The notes beneath the pieces were generated by a model that did not search any database, was not told where the DNA came from, and worked only from the letters and a program-made list of their open reading frames with translations. From Lichenostomus cassidix (taxonomy: Eukaryota > Chordata > Aves > Passeriformes > Meliphagidae), in the NCBI GenBank assembly GCA_008360975.2, contig CM039203.1, positions 620,001 through 684,000 on the forward strand: a stretch of 64,000 nucleotides of DNA. Reading direction: 5' to 3'. Each line of letters begins with the position of its first letter. Within the stretch, counting starts at the first letter, position 1. Below are positions 34,171 to 46,200 of this stretch, in pieces. Position numbers and translations under genes: made by a program.

Positions 34171-35560
34171 CCCGACACTCGCTTGCAAATTCCGAGTTGT
34201 GGCTGTTACCGCCTCCTCCCTCCTCCTCCTCGGCCAGCTTTGAGGGTATCAGCCCAGCCAAAAAAGAGGAAAAAAAAAAAAAAAAAAAAAAGAAGGAGAA
34301 AAAAAAACCCAACAAAAACCCCAGCTTAGACCCCGCCGGGAGGGAGCCGGGAGAGGTTTGACTCCATCTTCACTCCAACAATAGGGGTGGGAGGGAGCGC
34401 GAGGGTTTTTTCAAAGGCTCCCAAATTCTCGCAGACAATAGGAGCCCCCGCCCCCCCCAGGACCCACCCGCGGGGCCGGGGGGCGCCGAGCCCTGCTCCG
34501 CCATCCCGTGCCCACGTGATCCTAATTAACCCCCCCGCTAATAGCGACACATTCCGGGAGGGATTTGGAGAGAGGGGGCTGTGTGGGTTGACCCCCCCAC
34601 ACTTAGGGCACTTAGGGGCGAGGCCACCTGTCAAGGGAAGAGGTGACACCCGGAGAGGGGGGGATGAGGTGGGACTGCCGAAGATCGGGGGGAGTTTCCA
34701 GGTCGTTTCTCGGCTCCCCCTCCCCACGAGTGGAACCACCTGCGAGCCGCGGCCCGGTGGGACGGGGGAGCCGCACGGGCCGGGCTGCAGCGCCGCGGAG
34801 GGGGTGGCTTTCCGGGATACCGGGGGCTTCCTGCGGGGGCTTCCTTCCTACAGCTCCATCGGTGTCCCGCGAGTGGGGCGCGTACCCCGGCACCGTGCGA
34901 CCCCCGCGGCCGCGCTTCCCCCCGTCCCGGCGGCACGGAGCGGTGCCGGGGCAGTGTCGGGGGCCCGTCGCCCCCCGGGCCGGGCGGGGACAAAGGGCGA
35001 GTGACCAGCGGCTGCATTTCCGGCGGCGGACAATGCCCCGGCCGTGGGGGCACAGCGCCGCCCGCCGCCCCTCCCGGGCTGTGCCGGGGGTTCCCCCGCG
35101 CCGCCCCCAAACCGGGCCGAGTCGGCGGAGCCCCCCAAGGGACAGCTGGGGCTGGGGGTGGCGTCTGCCCCCTCCGCGGCCACCCCACGCGGGGCGAGTC
35201 CCGCGTGGTGTCACCGAGCGGAGCATCGGGGGGGCACTGTGCGGTCACTGGGCACGGCGGGGACAGCAGTGTCACCCGCGGGGTACCCCCGGGCCGGCCG
35301 GTGCTGGCGGGGAAATCCCGCGTGGGGAATCCCCGCGCGAAGCCGCCTCCGCCCGCGGGGCTGCCGGCGCTGGCCGTGGTGCTGAAGCGGCGGCTCTGTC
35401 CAGGGTCCTGGTGCTGCCCTTCGTCCTCCTCCTGCTCTTCCCCTTCCCCCTGCCCTTCCTCCTCCTCCTGCTCCTGCCCCGCACACCCCCCGCCTGCCCC
35501 ACACTCAGAGGCTCCTCCTTTCTCCTTCCCCACTGAGCCGAGCAGCCCCGCTGGACTCCC
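34000..35560. promoter_or_regulatory. LIN28A CpG island / promoter region
   Basis: Very CpG-rich DNA covering LIN28A coding exon 1 and about 1.4 kb upstream. No TATA box is evident in the LIN28A direction. An E-box CACGTG is at 34514-34519. Long open frames here on both strands (up to 363 codons) are a by-product of low stop-codon density in GC-rich DNA. The precise start site is not readable from sequence. Confidence 0.55.
34269..34291. repeat. Poly(A)/poly(T) homopolymer
   Basis: An uninterrupted run of about 21 A on the plus strand (T on the LIN28A strand), roughly 100 nt upstream of the LIN28A start codon. It therefore probably lies in the 5'UTR or proximal promoter. Length is likely polymorphic and error-prone in assembly. 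Confidence 0.85.
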
Positions 35561-38500
35561 ACTCACGGCAAAGGAGAAGAAGGAAGAGGAGCAGGACGAG
35601 AATGTTTTTTCTCTGCGAAGGCACCCGACGGGCGAGCTGCCCATCAGGACTCTGTCAGCGCAGGTGTCCCACGGGACACGGGTGGAGAGGGAGATGTCAT
35701 GACTCACCCACACATGTGTCACAGGGTGTCACCTCACCTTCACACTGGTGTTAACGGGCATAAACCGGGCTGGGGAGGAAACTCCTCTGGTCTCTCATCA
35801 TCAGTCCTGAGTGGATTCCCCAAAGCCAAGGAGCAGCACCTCATCTGGAGCACAAGGAGAGAAGGGTCTGGCCAGTGTTTGCTATGGGATCCTCAGTCTC
35901 CCTGACCAGGCTCTGGCAGCCACAGGACTCCCAGAATAGGGCTGGCAGAGGGGACGAGGCTGGTGGCAGTTTTGGTAAGGAGGAAACCACGGTGCCTGTC
36001 CATGTTCACTCTCCCCCCTCTCTGCTGGCACTCACAGCCGGCTCAGGTGGGGATTCGGGATCATCCCGGTGGCTCCGGGAGCAGGGATGCGTCTGGCCCC
36101 CTCTCCTGGCAGCAAGGGCTGAGTCCAGAGGTTGCATATTTATCCTCGTTTTCCTCTCACTTGTGGGATAACTGGGGCAAGAGGGGAGAAAATCACCCAG
36201 GACCACTCCAAATGGCTCCAGCCCTCTCAGCTCATCCCTGCTTCCATCCCATCTCCTTCCCCGTTTTCCCCTGGTTTCTCAGGATTTGGGGAGAGTGCAG
36301 CCTGCAGGTTCTGCTCCCATGCAGAGGTGTGAGGACACAGGGGAAGGATGTGGTGAGGAGTGAGTCCCTGCTTCCTTCAAAACAAATCCTTCAGAAAATA
36401 ATCCACCACCCTGCACCAGCTTCCCCTCCAGCCCCTTCCTGACGGACAGGAGTGACCAGGAGCCCCAGAGGCATTTTCCTGTAACTATTTAAACGCAGCA
36501 ATCACTTCCTCAGCACCCACCAATTCCTGCCCATCCTCAGTGACTTTCCACCCATGTGACTCAGCCACATCCCTGATCGCAGCACTTCCAGGCATCATCC
36601 CTTTCCATCACAGCCTCCTTTCCCCAGCGCCAGTGTCACAGCCCCGCAGCAGCGCCGGCCCTGTGTCATATTTCTGTGTGTGGTGTATTTGTTTTCGGAG
36701 CCTGTTGAATGGCAAATGCGAAAGGGAAGGAGACTCCTTCCTGTTCTTTCAGAGCTGGTCGCTGTGCCCTGCTCGGCTTCAAGGGAATAGCCGGCAAAGC
36801 GGCCGCTTTCACAAATAATGGCTTCATTAGATTGAAAGAAGTGGACAGTGACCTCACTGAAATGGACTTTCTGACCCCTGCTGACCTCTGGCCCCGGCTC
36901 TGACAGCCTGTAAATCTTCCCCCTCGGCACGGCCGGGGCAAGGGCAGGAGCTCTGTGAGCCCAGAGCCGGTGGTGCTGTCCCTGGCTGGACCCGCAGAGC
37001 TGCCCCGGGGCTGCTGGATCCATCCAGGCGCTGGGCCCGGCAGGATGAGGCCTGGGGGATGTGCAGTGCCAGACACGAGGGTCACAGCCCTGGCAGAGAT
37101 GGGCATTGGTGTCCCCATGGTGCTGCAGACCCCACCATGGTCCTGGGGACTGAAGTGCCATGGAAAATGGTGTTATCAGGACTGAGGCTCCAGCGCCATC
37201 TCCCAGCAGTCACTGTCACCACTGACCGGCTCAAAAGCAGCCCCCGAGCTCCTGCCAAGGAAAACTGATCCCTCTTCCTGCCCATCCCACAGGCACAGCC
37301 CCCCTGGCTGCACACAGGCACACAAACCTCCTCCAACCCTGGCTCAGCCCACCTCCACCTCCTCCTGTGGGCACAGACCCTTCCCTCCTGTCCCCAACGC
37401 CTCCTTCCCCACCCACCCAGCCCAGGATGCTGGTGGCCACTGCCCAGTCCTTCCAGCCCATCTGCTGGTGGGGAAACTGAGGCACGAGGGGGAGCAGTGT
37501 GTGTTTGTGCAATGGGAGCCCATGCTGGGTACTCCACCCTGCCGTGCCTAAGGCTGGCACTTGCCCACCGTGCCACAACCCCAGTGCTGCCCCTCACATC
37601 CCACCTCCCTCCTCCCCACCCTCACACACTCGCTGCTGACCTTTGGCTACGAAGCAATCAATAAAGGAGGCCATGGAGCTGCTCCTCCCCCTCACTGGAC
37701 CTCCACACCCCCCTGCTCGCCCCGTGCCTCCAACAAGCCCAGCCGGGACTGAGGGATGCTCTCAGTGCTGGGGACATGGAGCTGGGGGGACATTGGCACA
37801 CGTGTGCTCCCCAAGGGTGCCCTGCCCAGGCAGCGCCTTCCCAGCGCTCCAAAAATGCTCCCCGGAGCTTCTTTCTGGCTGCAGGGTGTTGGTGGTTGTC
37901 CCACAGCTCTCTGGAGCGTGGCCATCCTGCTGCCATCCCAAACGGGGCTCCCCGGGGCTTTGGCACTCAGCAGGGGAAGCGTGAGGAGTGTTGCTGAGGG
38001 GTGCCCTGTAGGGTGCTGATGGGGCCAGGCTGCCCCAGCTCCCTGCCCTTCCATAGGGCAGGAAGGGTGTGAAAGCAGGTAGAGAGAGTCCTGTGCCCTG
38101 GCCTGGACGGGTTGTGCCCAAATTCGGTAGCTCCCTTTGATAAAAGCCCTGGGGCAGCAGCTGATTGATCGGCTGCAGAGCAGGGATTGATCAGGATTTC
38201 AGCCCATACATATTCCTGCTCCCTGATAAAGGGGAATCGATAGCTGAAAGATATTCCTTGGAGGCTGCAGACCCCCACAGACCAGAGCTCATGACTGCCC
38301 TTGCTCCTTAAATCCCCCCACCCCTGTTCAAAGCTCACTCCCCCCAACAGAAAACCCAGGCAGTGGGGGAGAAAATTGGTCTGGGGGAGCCAGCAGGGAA
38401 CAGCAGGATATTGAGGAAAGGCAGAGCCTGAACCTCACCTCTCAAAGCATTGGCCTGTCCTGCATCTTCCTCCCCTCACTGGTGGCCTGGCAAGAAGGGT

Positions 38501-39099
38501 TTTCATCCTTCTGAGGTGCTGGAGAGGGCCTTTCAAAGTCCTGGTCAGGGTGACCCCAGGGAAGCTGAGCTGGCTGATATATCCACAGCCCATCACCTTC
38601 ATTAACTCTGAACAGCAGCAACTGCTGCCCTGGCTCAGCCCTGCCCCACTACTGACACCTGGAATCTCACTGCAGGTGTGGGCAGAGCAGAGCCTCCCAG
38701 GTGCCACAGGAATGGGGGACAGACACCCAGTGTTCACCCCGGGGAGGGGGTGCGGCTCATGGGGTGTCTTTTTCCACTACCACCTTCTCATCTTCCCCTG
38801 CCTGCAGGGAGGATGACAGTGGGACATCCCTGCAGCCCCGGCAGGACTCGGGGTGCTGTGGGGTTCCCTCCAGCCCTGTCTCCCTCCCGGGAGCTGAGGC
38901 TGAGCTTGTTCCCGCCTGTCCCCAGCGTGCTCCGTTCCGTGTCCCTCCCTTTGCACACAGTGACTCAAGGCCCAGGCTCGCCCCGGTGTCCCTCCAGCTT
39001 CTCCAGTGCCTGGGGAACTGGTTTGCTGCTAAACCCTCCCCGGCCAGCGCCGGCGGTGCGGGGGGCTGTGGAAGGGCTGGCTCGACTGCTTCGGCACGT

Positions 39100-39172
39100 A
39101 CACACGCTTGTACATGCTAAACACACGCTTGTACATGCTAAACACACGCTTGTGCATGCTAAACACACGCGT
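39100..39172. repeat. 21-bp tandem repeat, 3.5 copies
   Basis: The unit begins ACACACGCTTGTACATGC and is 21 bp long. Copies are at 39100-39120, 39121-39141 and 39142-39162 (one substitution), then a partial copy. Because 21 is divisible by three, open frames across it encode a spurious heptad repeat. Confidence 0.9.
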
Positions 39173-41660
39173 GCACTCACAGTCACACAACCCCAACACG
39201 CCACAGCCGGGCCGGGGCTGTCGGGACCACATCTCTGCCCCTCCTGCGAGCCCACGGCGCTGGGGGATGCAGGGGCCAAATCCCGCTCCCGTGCCCGAGC
39301 CACGAGGACGAGCAGTCTGTCCCCGCGTGGGTGCTCAGAGACCCTTGGGGTCCCGGCGAAGGGCACGGGAGGGGACCGGGGACCTGCCAAAACCCGGCAG
39401 AGGGAGCTCGGCTCTGCCTCAGTGTCCCCAGCACGTGCGCGGTGTCACCCAGAGCTGGGTGCCCCCGGGCGCCCCAGCCGGAGTTGAACTGTGGCCACCC
39501 GCGCCGGGCTGGCGGTGGCCGGGGAGGCTCCTGGGCTGGGCCAACAGCTGGGAGTGGTGGCCCCGGGGTGAGGCTGGCACCGCAGCGAGCTCCCGCGGGC
39601 TGGGGCGGAGCGGGAGGGCAGGGCGACGATACGGGGAGGGTGTTGGCCCTGCTGCCCTCCCAGCCCTGCCGGGACAGGGCCCTGCGCCCCGGGGTCAGGT
39701 GTCCCGCGGTGGCCCAGGGCTACCGTGACCTCCACTCCATTCCCAGGCCCATGTGAAGCCCCTCGAGAGCCCCAGCCCTCCTAGACCTGGGAGATCCCCC
39801 CGCATTCAGAGACTCTAGAGAACGTGTTGCAGGGTTGAGGGCTCCACGTGGGACCCCCGGGAAGCTGATTGACCCGGGGGCAATCACAGCCCTGGGGACC
39901 CCCTGCCCCTCCCCACGGTGTGTTGCGACCCTGCCAGCCCTACGGCCCGGCAGATGGCGGGGGCACCGTACTGGCTGGAAGCGCGGTGACAAAAGTGGTT
40001 CCTGATGTCCCTTCTGAGGTTACCATCGCCCTTCACTCGGGTGGGTGGTGGGATGGAGATCCGGGAAGCCCAGAGCCACCCAGGCCGGCTGGGCTCCCTC
40101 CCGGCGCTGCTGAGTCGGAGGAAACGGGGGAGCTGGGTGCTGGAACCAGCCCGACCGGCTCCCCGGCTGTCAGCACCTGAGGAATGCCAAACCTCCGCTG
40201 CGCCAGGGCTGGGTGCTCAGGGCTGGGTGCTCAGGGTGACTCTGCCGGTCCGCCCAGCTGTGCGGTGTGCACAGAGCAGCACCGTGAGCCGCTCGGCGCG
40301 GCACGCACGGCACAGACCCCGCTGGTCCCCGGCCGGCACGGCGGACCCTCGGCCGGCAGGTACAGGGGGTGCAGGGTGGGCTCCCCGGGCACAGGGTGCT
40401 GCCCGTCCGGCCCGGCTGGTGGAGCTGCTTGCAGGGAGGGGATTCTGTGGTTCTGTGGCGCTGCGGGAGGAGGGCAGCGGTGCTCCTGTCCCGCTGCCAC
40501 CCAGCAGGGCTGCGCGGTGCTCGGACCCGTGATCTGGCTGGGAAGGTGCTGGGGTTGGTCCCTGCTCCCCCGGGATCGGCAGCGGCCAGGGAGGGGGGAT
40601 GGGGCTGGGAGGTGGGGGCTGAGCCCAGCTCTGACTCTCTCACCTTCAGTCCCTGAATTTGGGGGGCTGCTAGGGTTGTAATCCAACTCCTGCCACCAAA
40701 GTGCATCCCAAGAGGCACCGGAGTGAGCTGGGACTCCTCCACGCCTGGTGGCCTCATGACCTGGGCTGAGGGGACAGCGGGGCTCCCCTGTCACCCCTGT
40801 CCCCCTCCATGCAGGGCACGGGGCTCAGCGGGGGGAGGCAGAGGCAGCGAGGGGGGCGGTGGTTTCGCTGCCCTCCCCATGAACCTCAGCCCGTGCAGCA
40901 GCCGCCCAGCCCAGATTTCAGATCCCTGATTTTCCTGAAGGCGGCAGGTCCGCTCTCACCCCGCGGTGACAGAGCTCAGCCCAACGTGGCCGGAGGCTCA
41001 GCTTAATCCGTGGTCACCAGCTCAAAGGCAGCCGCAGCTGCTGCCCTCGGCCCCTCCATCTCTCCTGAATATTAAACAGCACCTCGTGCCTTTGACTTGG
41101 GTGCTGGGCGACCCTTTGGGGTGACAGGAGGCAGCAAATGAGGTCAGCAGGTTGGCTTGGCTTGGCCAAAGGGGATTAATTAGAGCCGTGCTGGGTGCCC
41201 CGATGTGGCAACACCACTGGATCCAGCCTGGCATGTCCGGGCAGGTGGGGATGGCCAGCAGGAGCAACCAGGGAGCTGCAGGGTCTTGTCCTCTTGTCCT
41301 TGCATCCTCGTGTCCTTATGTCATCATGTCCTCATGCTCTTGACCCATTGCTGCCAGAGGAATTATTTCAGCAGAAAATGAGGTGCTGGGACAGAGCAGG
41401 GCTCTGGGTGAGCTCCTTCCAACCTGTGGGGCCCAGGGTTGCACCAGGGCTGTGCTGGATCCAGCTGCAGGGATGGGATGGGAAAGACAGACCTGGAGAT
41501 CTTTGGAAATCCAGCTCCAGGTGAGAGGCAGGATGCTGAGTCAGCCTCCCCCCAGCACCCCCATGCTGCACGGAGCCAGCATCCCTGTCCTTGTGCAGTC
41601 CTGGAGCCATGGGCAGGGCCAGTGCATCCATCCTTCTTCCACTGGGGAATGCCATGACCC

Positions 41661-41718
41661 TGCAGATCCAGCTGTGGCCCTGGAGATCCAGCTGTGGCCC
41701 TGGAGATCCAGCTGTGGA
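41661..41718. repeat. 20-bp tandem repeat, about 3 copies
   Basis: The unit AGATCCAGCTGTGGCCCTGG is repeated nearly perfectly; the first copy starts with C in place of the leading dinucleotide context and the last is truncated. It contains the E-box-like palindrome CAGCTG in each unit. Intergenic. Confidence 0.85.
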
Positions 41719-43206
41719 TTTGCCCATGTAGCTGTACAGCCCCACCCAGGCTGGTCCCAGCCTCGAGCAGCGCTGGCTGTCCCAGACAAGGTCTCATCGC
41801 CTTCCGGAAAAATGACACAAACTCTTCCTATCTGTTCTGGAAAGACCTGCTGGGCCGGGAAGAGCAGGATCTGGAGGGCGCGTGGCGGGCTGGCAGAAGG
41901 GGCAGGCAGCTGCCTGTACCCAGGACTTCCCTGCCTGCCCCCAGCTCCCTGATCCCCTTAGGGACTGGGAAAACCCAACCTGCCTACGTTGGATTCATCC
42001 CATCTGGCTGGTGCAGGATGAGTTTACCTCCCAAGGTGTTCCCCGGGGAAAGGAGCCCTGGGACTTGTGCAGGAAGGTGTCCCCATTTCCTGATGGGGAC
42101 CTCAATCTCAGCTTGTCCTCGGGCTGACCCCAAATCCCCATCCCTGCCTCTGTCCCTGTAGCTGGGCGGTGACACCGAACAGCTCCTAAATGGGAGATGT
42201 TGGGATGTGGGTGCACTTACAGCTCCCTCCCCAGCACCTGCTGTGTCAGCTGCTTCCCAATCCCAAACCCAGCAATAAAACCCTTCTGGGACAGGGATGT
42301 GGCCACAGGACAGGGACGCTTCTGCTGGCAACCCCCTGAGCCGAGGTGGCACATGTGTCCCTGTCCTCTGCCCTGAGCCCCAGGGACCACAGCGATGCCC
42401 ACCCTGCAGCACTCAACACCAGGATGTGGAGCTGAGTGCCGGGACCATTCTGGATCAGGGGCTGAGCGCTGGGTGATCATCCCAGTTCATTCCCTCCTGC
42501 CGATGGAGCTGCAGAGGTGGACAGAGCCATCCCACCTTTGCCACATAGCCATAGGGAAGGGTCAAGGGATGATGCTGCTCACGTCTCCACCTCCTCCTGC
42601 ACACCCCGCGGCTGCCCCAGCCCTGGTCCCGATCCCAGCCAGGCCCTTTCCCCCATGGAGCAGCTTCCCTGTTGTTTTCTGGGCTTGTTTGTTTGCTGCA
42701 TTTGCTGACTCGGCGCAGCCTTGCTGCCCGCCTGACTCATCGCACAGCTCGGGGAACGGCACAGCTCGGGGCACGGCACAGCACGGCCCGGCCGCATCCT
42801 GCACACTCACCCGTGCCCTGCCGGGTCTGCCAGAGCCCACCGCGGCGTGTGGCAGAGCTCCCACCATCCCTGCTGGCCACAGCAGCCCCACACGGGCAGG
42901 CAGAGGGACGCACGGTGCCTCCCACCCCCTGCAGGTGCCGGGATGGATGGCAGGAGCATCACAAGAAGTGCCAAAGCCACCTCCTGTGTCCACGGGATAC
43001 CCCCAAAACGTCCTGCGGGATCAGAGGGAGGTCTGTGGGTGTTGAGGGTCTGTTTTGGGGCCAGGGCCGCTCCCCGCGGGATGGTTGCTCTCAGCTCTCC
43101 CAGAGACTCCTTTTCTCCCCGCAGCTCTGCCAGTCCCAGCGTGGCGGCCGCAGGGGCTGAGCCCGGCAGTTACGGGAGCACGGCATTCCCTGCCCGCCCC
43201 CCCGGC

Positions 43207-46200
43207 ATGGATCCACCGTTCCGGCACACCAAGAGCAGGGGCTTCATCTCCAGCGCGGAGCTCAGCATGAAGCAGGCGGCCGCGGGAGCTCCCGAGGGCA
43301 GATCCCGCTTCCAGAAGGTCTCGCTGGTGTCGCGGCGGCTGGAGAGCACGGGGAGCGCGCGGGGCCGGGACGGGAGCCCCTCCCGCGTGTCCCTCCTGCT
43401 GCAGGCCTGGGAGAGGGAGATCGTGGAGAAGACAGGCTCCAGCCCCGCCACCCCGACCCATCGGGAGCACTCGTCCTCCGTCAGCGTCCTCAAGGACTTC
43501 ACGACGCACGGCCCCATCTTCTCGCAGGTCTATTCCCCGGCGCAAAAACCTCGGCGGCAGGACGAGCGGGGGAAGGGGGAGCCCGGAGCTGACGGTACCC
43601 CCTGTCCGGTGGGTGCCCCCCGAGAGCTGCCCGTGCACAGGGAGAGCTACGTGCACGGCACCCTCCTGCCCACCCGCCCCGCCGAGCGGTCCGCGGGTGG
43701 CCCCGGCGAATGTCCCGGTGCCCCGTGCGCCGCCAAGCCCGGCTGCGTCACTACCCTGCCCAGGGCCAGGCAGGTCACCGTGCTGCGGACGGGCAGGGAC
43801 GCGGCCGGGCCTGAGCCGCGGCCGGCGGAGGGACGGGAAGCCCCAAACGGGACACACGACACTGCCGGGGCCACCGCGGCCTCGCCGCAGCGGGACAGCC
43901 CCGGGCAGGATGGCAGCGGCTCCGCTGCAGCTGCAGTAGGCAATGAGAGCTCTCTAGGCACCACAGAGGCCGCTGGGCTCCCGGCCCAGGAGAAAGACTT
44001 GCCCCAAGCCGAACCCACGCCGGTGAACGCAACTCCGGGAGCCGACGACAGGCCCGGGGACCCACAGACCAGTCCAACCAGCTCCCCGCAGTGTCCCTCG
44101 GCAGGCGCCGGTGGCCAGGCTGATCCGGATGGCGCAGGTGAGGGAAGCGTGGCAGAGGTGGATGGCACCATTTCAGCCACGCCACCGAGGACAGAGAGCC
44201 CCCCGGGAGCTGGCAGCACCCCCGAGAACCCCTCCTTGGAGGTGGGCGATGGTCCAGAGCCTTCATCCGAAACACCAGCACCAACAAAAGCTGAGATTGA
44301 GTTGCAGGGGGATGAGATGACGGGAGACCCCCAGGGCACAGCGCAAGAGCCTGAGAGCATTGCAGAGCCCCCCACCGAGACCCCAGCCCCTGATCCCCCA
44401 GCTGAGAGCCCCCCAGATGCCACCGAGGAGGACCCCGAGCTGCTGGTGGACATGGAGATCTTTGTGGACACACTGCGCAACATGGAGCCCTCGGAGATGC
44501 GGAAGGCACCCAAAGCCCCCCGGCAGCCCCGGCCGTCGGCGTTGAGCCGCTGCGCAGCTCTGCCCCCAATCCACGAGGACCACGTGGCCCCCCGAGCCCC
44601 AGTGTCCCTGCCTGTGGCCCTGCGGGAGCTGCTGGCACGGGGCCCGGTGGGGCGGCCCGAGGAGACCCCCGAGGAAGAGGAGGAGATCGAGAACCCCTAC
44701 CTGAGCCCCGAGGAGCGGGCGGCCGCGAGGACTCTCCGTGCAGTGCCCAGGGACAATGCGGCGGGCGATGGGTGGGTGGAGGGGAGCTCACTCCTGGGGA
44801 CACTGGGAGCAGAGGAAAAAGCCAAACTGATGGATGGCGGCCCAGCCGAGCGGAGTGTCCTCTTCCGAGGGAATGTTCTCAAAGGCATGGCACTGCTCTC
44901 CCACTTTTTGGAGCAGCGGGCAGCTGCAGCTGACGAGGGCAAGCTCTACTCCCGCCTGGACAAAAGTGTGCTCTACAGCCGCTTCGTGTCCCCCAGTGCC
45001 GCCCTGCTCGAGCTGCCCGACGGCGATGGGGGCACGGGCTCACCCCTCCTCAGAGACCACAACGGGCTGGGTCCTGGTGGCCATTCTGGCCCCGAGATGG
45101 CCATGCTGGAAGCCCTGAGTTCTGGCGCTGTCCCTCCTGTCACCGAGGAGCCGGAGAGCACCGTGACCCTGTGCCCCACCGATGTCCTGGTGAGTGAATC
45201 CAGCACAGCGCCCAGAGAAATGCTCTCCTTTCCTGGTAGTGTGGGAAGGTGGTGCTGAACTCTGCAGCATCTTTCCCTGTTCCCAAATATGGCTTGTGAG
45301 AGGCCATGGGGTGAAAGTGCAGGCACTGAGATGAGTGATGGGAGGGCACTGGGACGGGTTGTGGGAGGATACCGGGATAGGTGATGAGAGGATACTGGGA
45401 TGGGTGATGGGAACATACTGGGATGGGTGGATACGAGGTCAAGTGATGGGAGGGTGCCACCACGGACGCTGGGAGGGTCCCGGGCGGGTGACAGGAGGGT
45501 CGGGGGCAGGCGGGAGGCTGATCCCCAGCAGTGCAGGAATGCTCGAGGTGTGGCTGCTCGGGGCGGTGGGAGGATCTGGCAGACGCCAGACGCGAGGCTG
45601 CGGCTGCGGCTCCCTTGGGCTGCAGGGAGATGGCTGGTGCGGCCGATGTCCCTCCGTGCTCCTCACCCGCCCGTCCCCTCGGCTCTTCACAGCAGGAGGA
45701 CAAGGAGGGCTTGATGAAGATCAACACAAGACCTGGCAAGGTACAGGGAGGGCGGTGGGGCCGGGCTGGGCCGGCTGGCCGGGGCATGGCGCAGTGTGAC
45801 AGCACTATCCCACCATGTCACCTTTTCCCAGATCATCCTCTACTCCGATGCCGGCTTCGCGGGGCAGAAGAGGGAGATTTGGGACGACGTCCCCGACGCC
45901 ACGTCCTGGGAGCTCTCACACACAATCTCCATCCGAGTCATCCGAGGCGGGTAGGGACAATCTCAAGGCGAGAAGGCGCGGAGAGGACACAGAGGGAGGG
46001 CTTGGCTGGGACTCGTGCGTTCCCCGTGCCGGGGATGTCGGGCAGCTCCCAGCCCGGGGTTCAGGAGTGATCGTCCTGCCGGTGCTAATTACGGCGGCTG
46101 CAGCACCGCGGCGGTGGGAGGACGTCCCCACCCACACCCTGCCCCGAGGGCACCCGCAGGGCTGCAGGTAAAGCTGGATTTCCCCCCGTTTTGCCCCCAC

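Larger units (their letters stand above)
35561..43100. other. Intergenic region between LIN28A and CRYBG2
   Basis: No coding exon recognised. In mammals ZNF683 (a C2H2 zinc-finger gene) lies in this interval. No C2H2 pattern (CxxC...HxxxH with TGEKP-like linkers) appears in any frame. The region holds two small tandem repeats (39100-39172, 41661-41718) and several AT-balanced blocks that may be regulatory (36655-36905, 38119-38265, 40990-41185). Upstream noncoding exons of CRYBG2 could lie here but cannot be identified. Confidence 0.55.

Noticed and set aside
34631..35722. 363-codon minus-strand ORF and overlapping 297-codon plus-strand ORF
   Set aside because: Both run through the LIN28A CpG island, are Pro/Gly/Arg/Ala-rich, overlap each other and show no domain; low stop density in GC-rich DNA explains them.
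36709..36903. 64-codon ORF in the intergenic block (MANAKGKETPS...)
   Set aside because: No splice partners, no homologous domain recognised; better explained as candidate noncoding element.
39108..39728. 206-codon ORF with MLNTRLY heptads
   Set aside because: The repeat arises from the 21-bp tandem array; no other coding features.
43021..44803. Long minus-strand ORFs (278-342 codons) opposite CRYBG2 exon 1
   Set aside because: Antisense shadows of a GC-rich coding exon; no splice or domain support.
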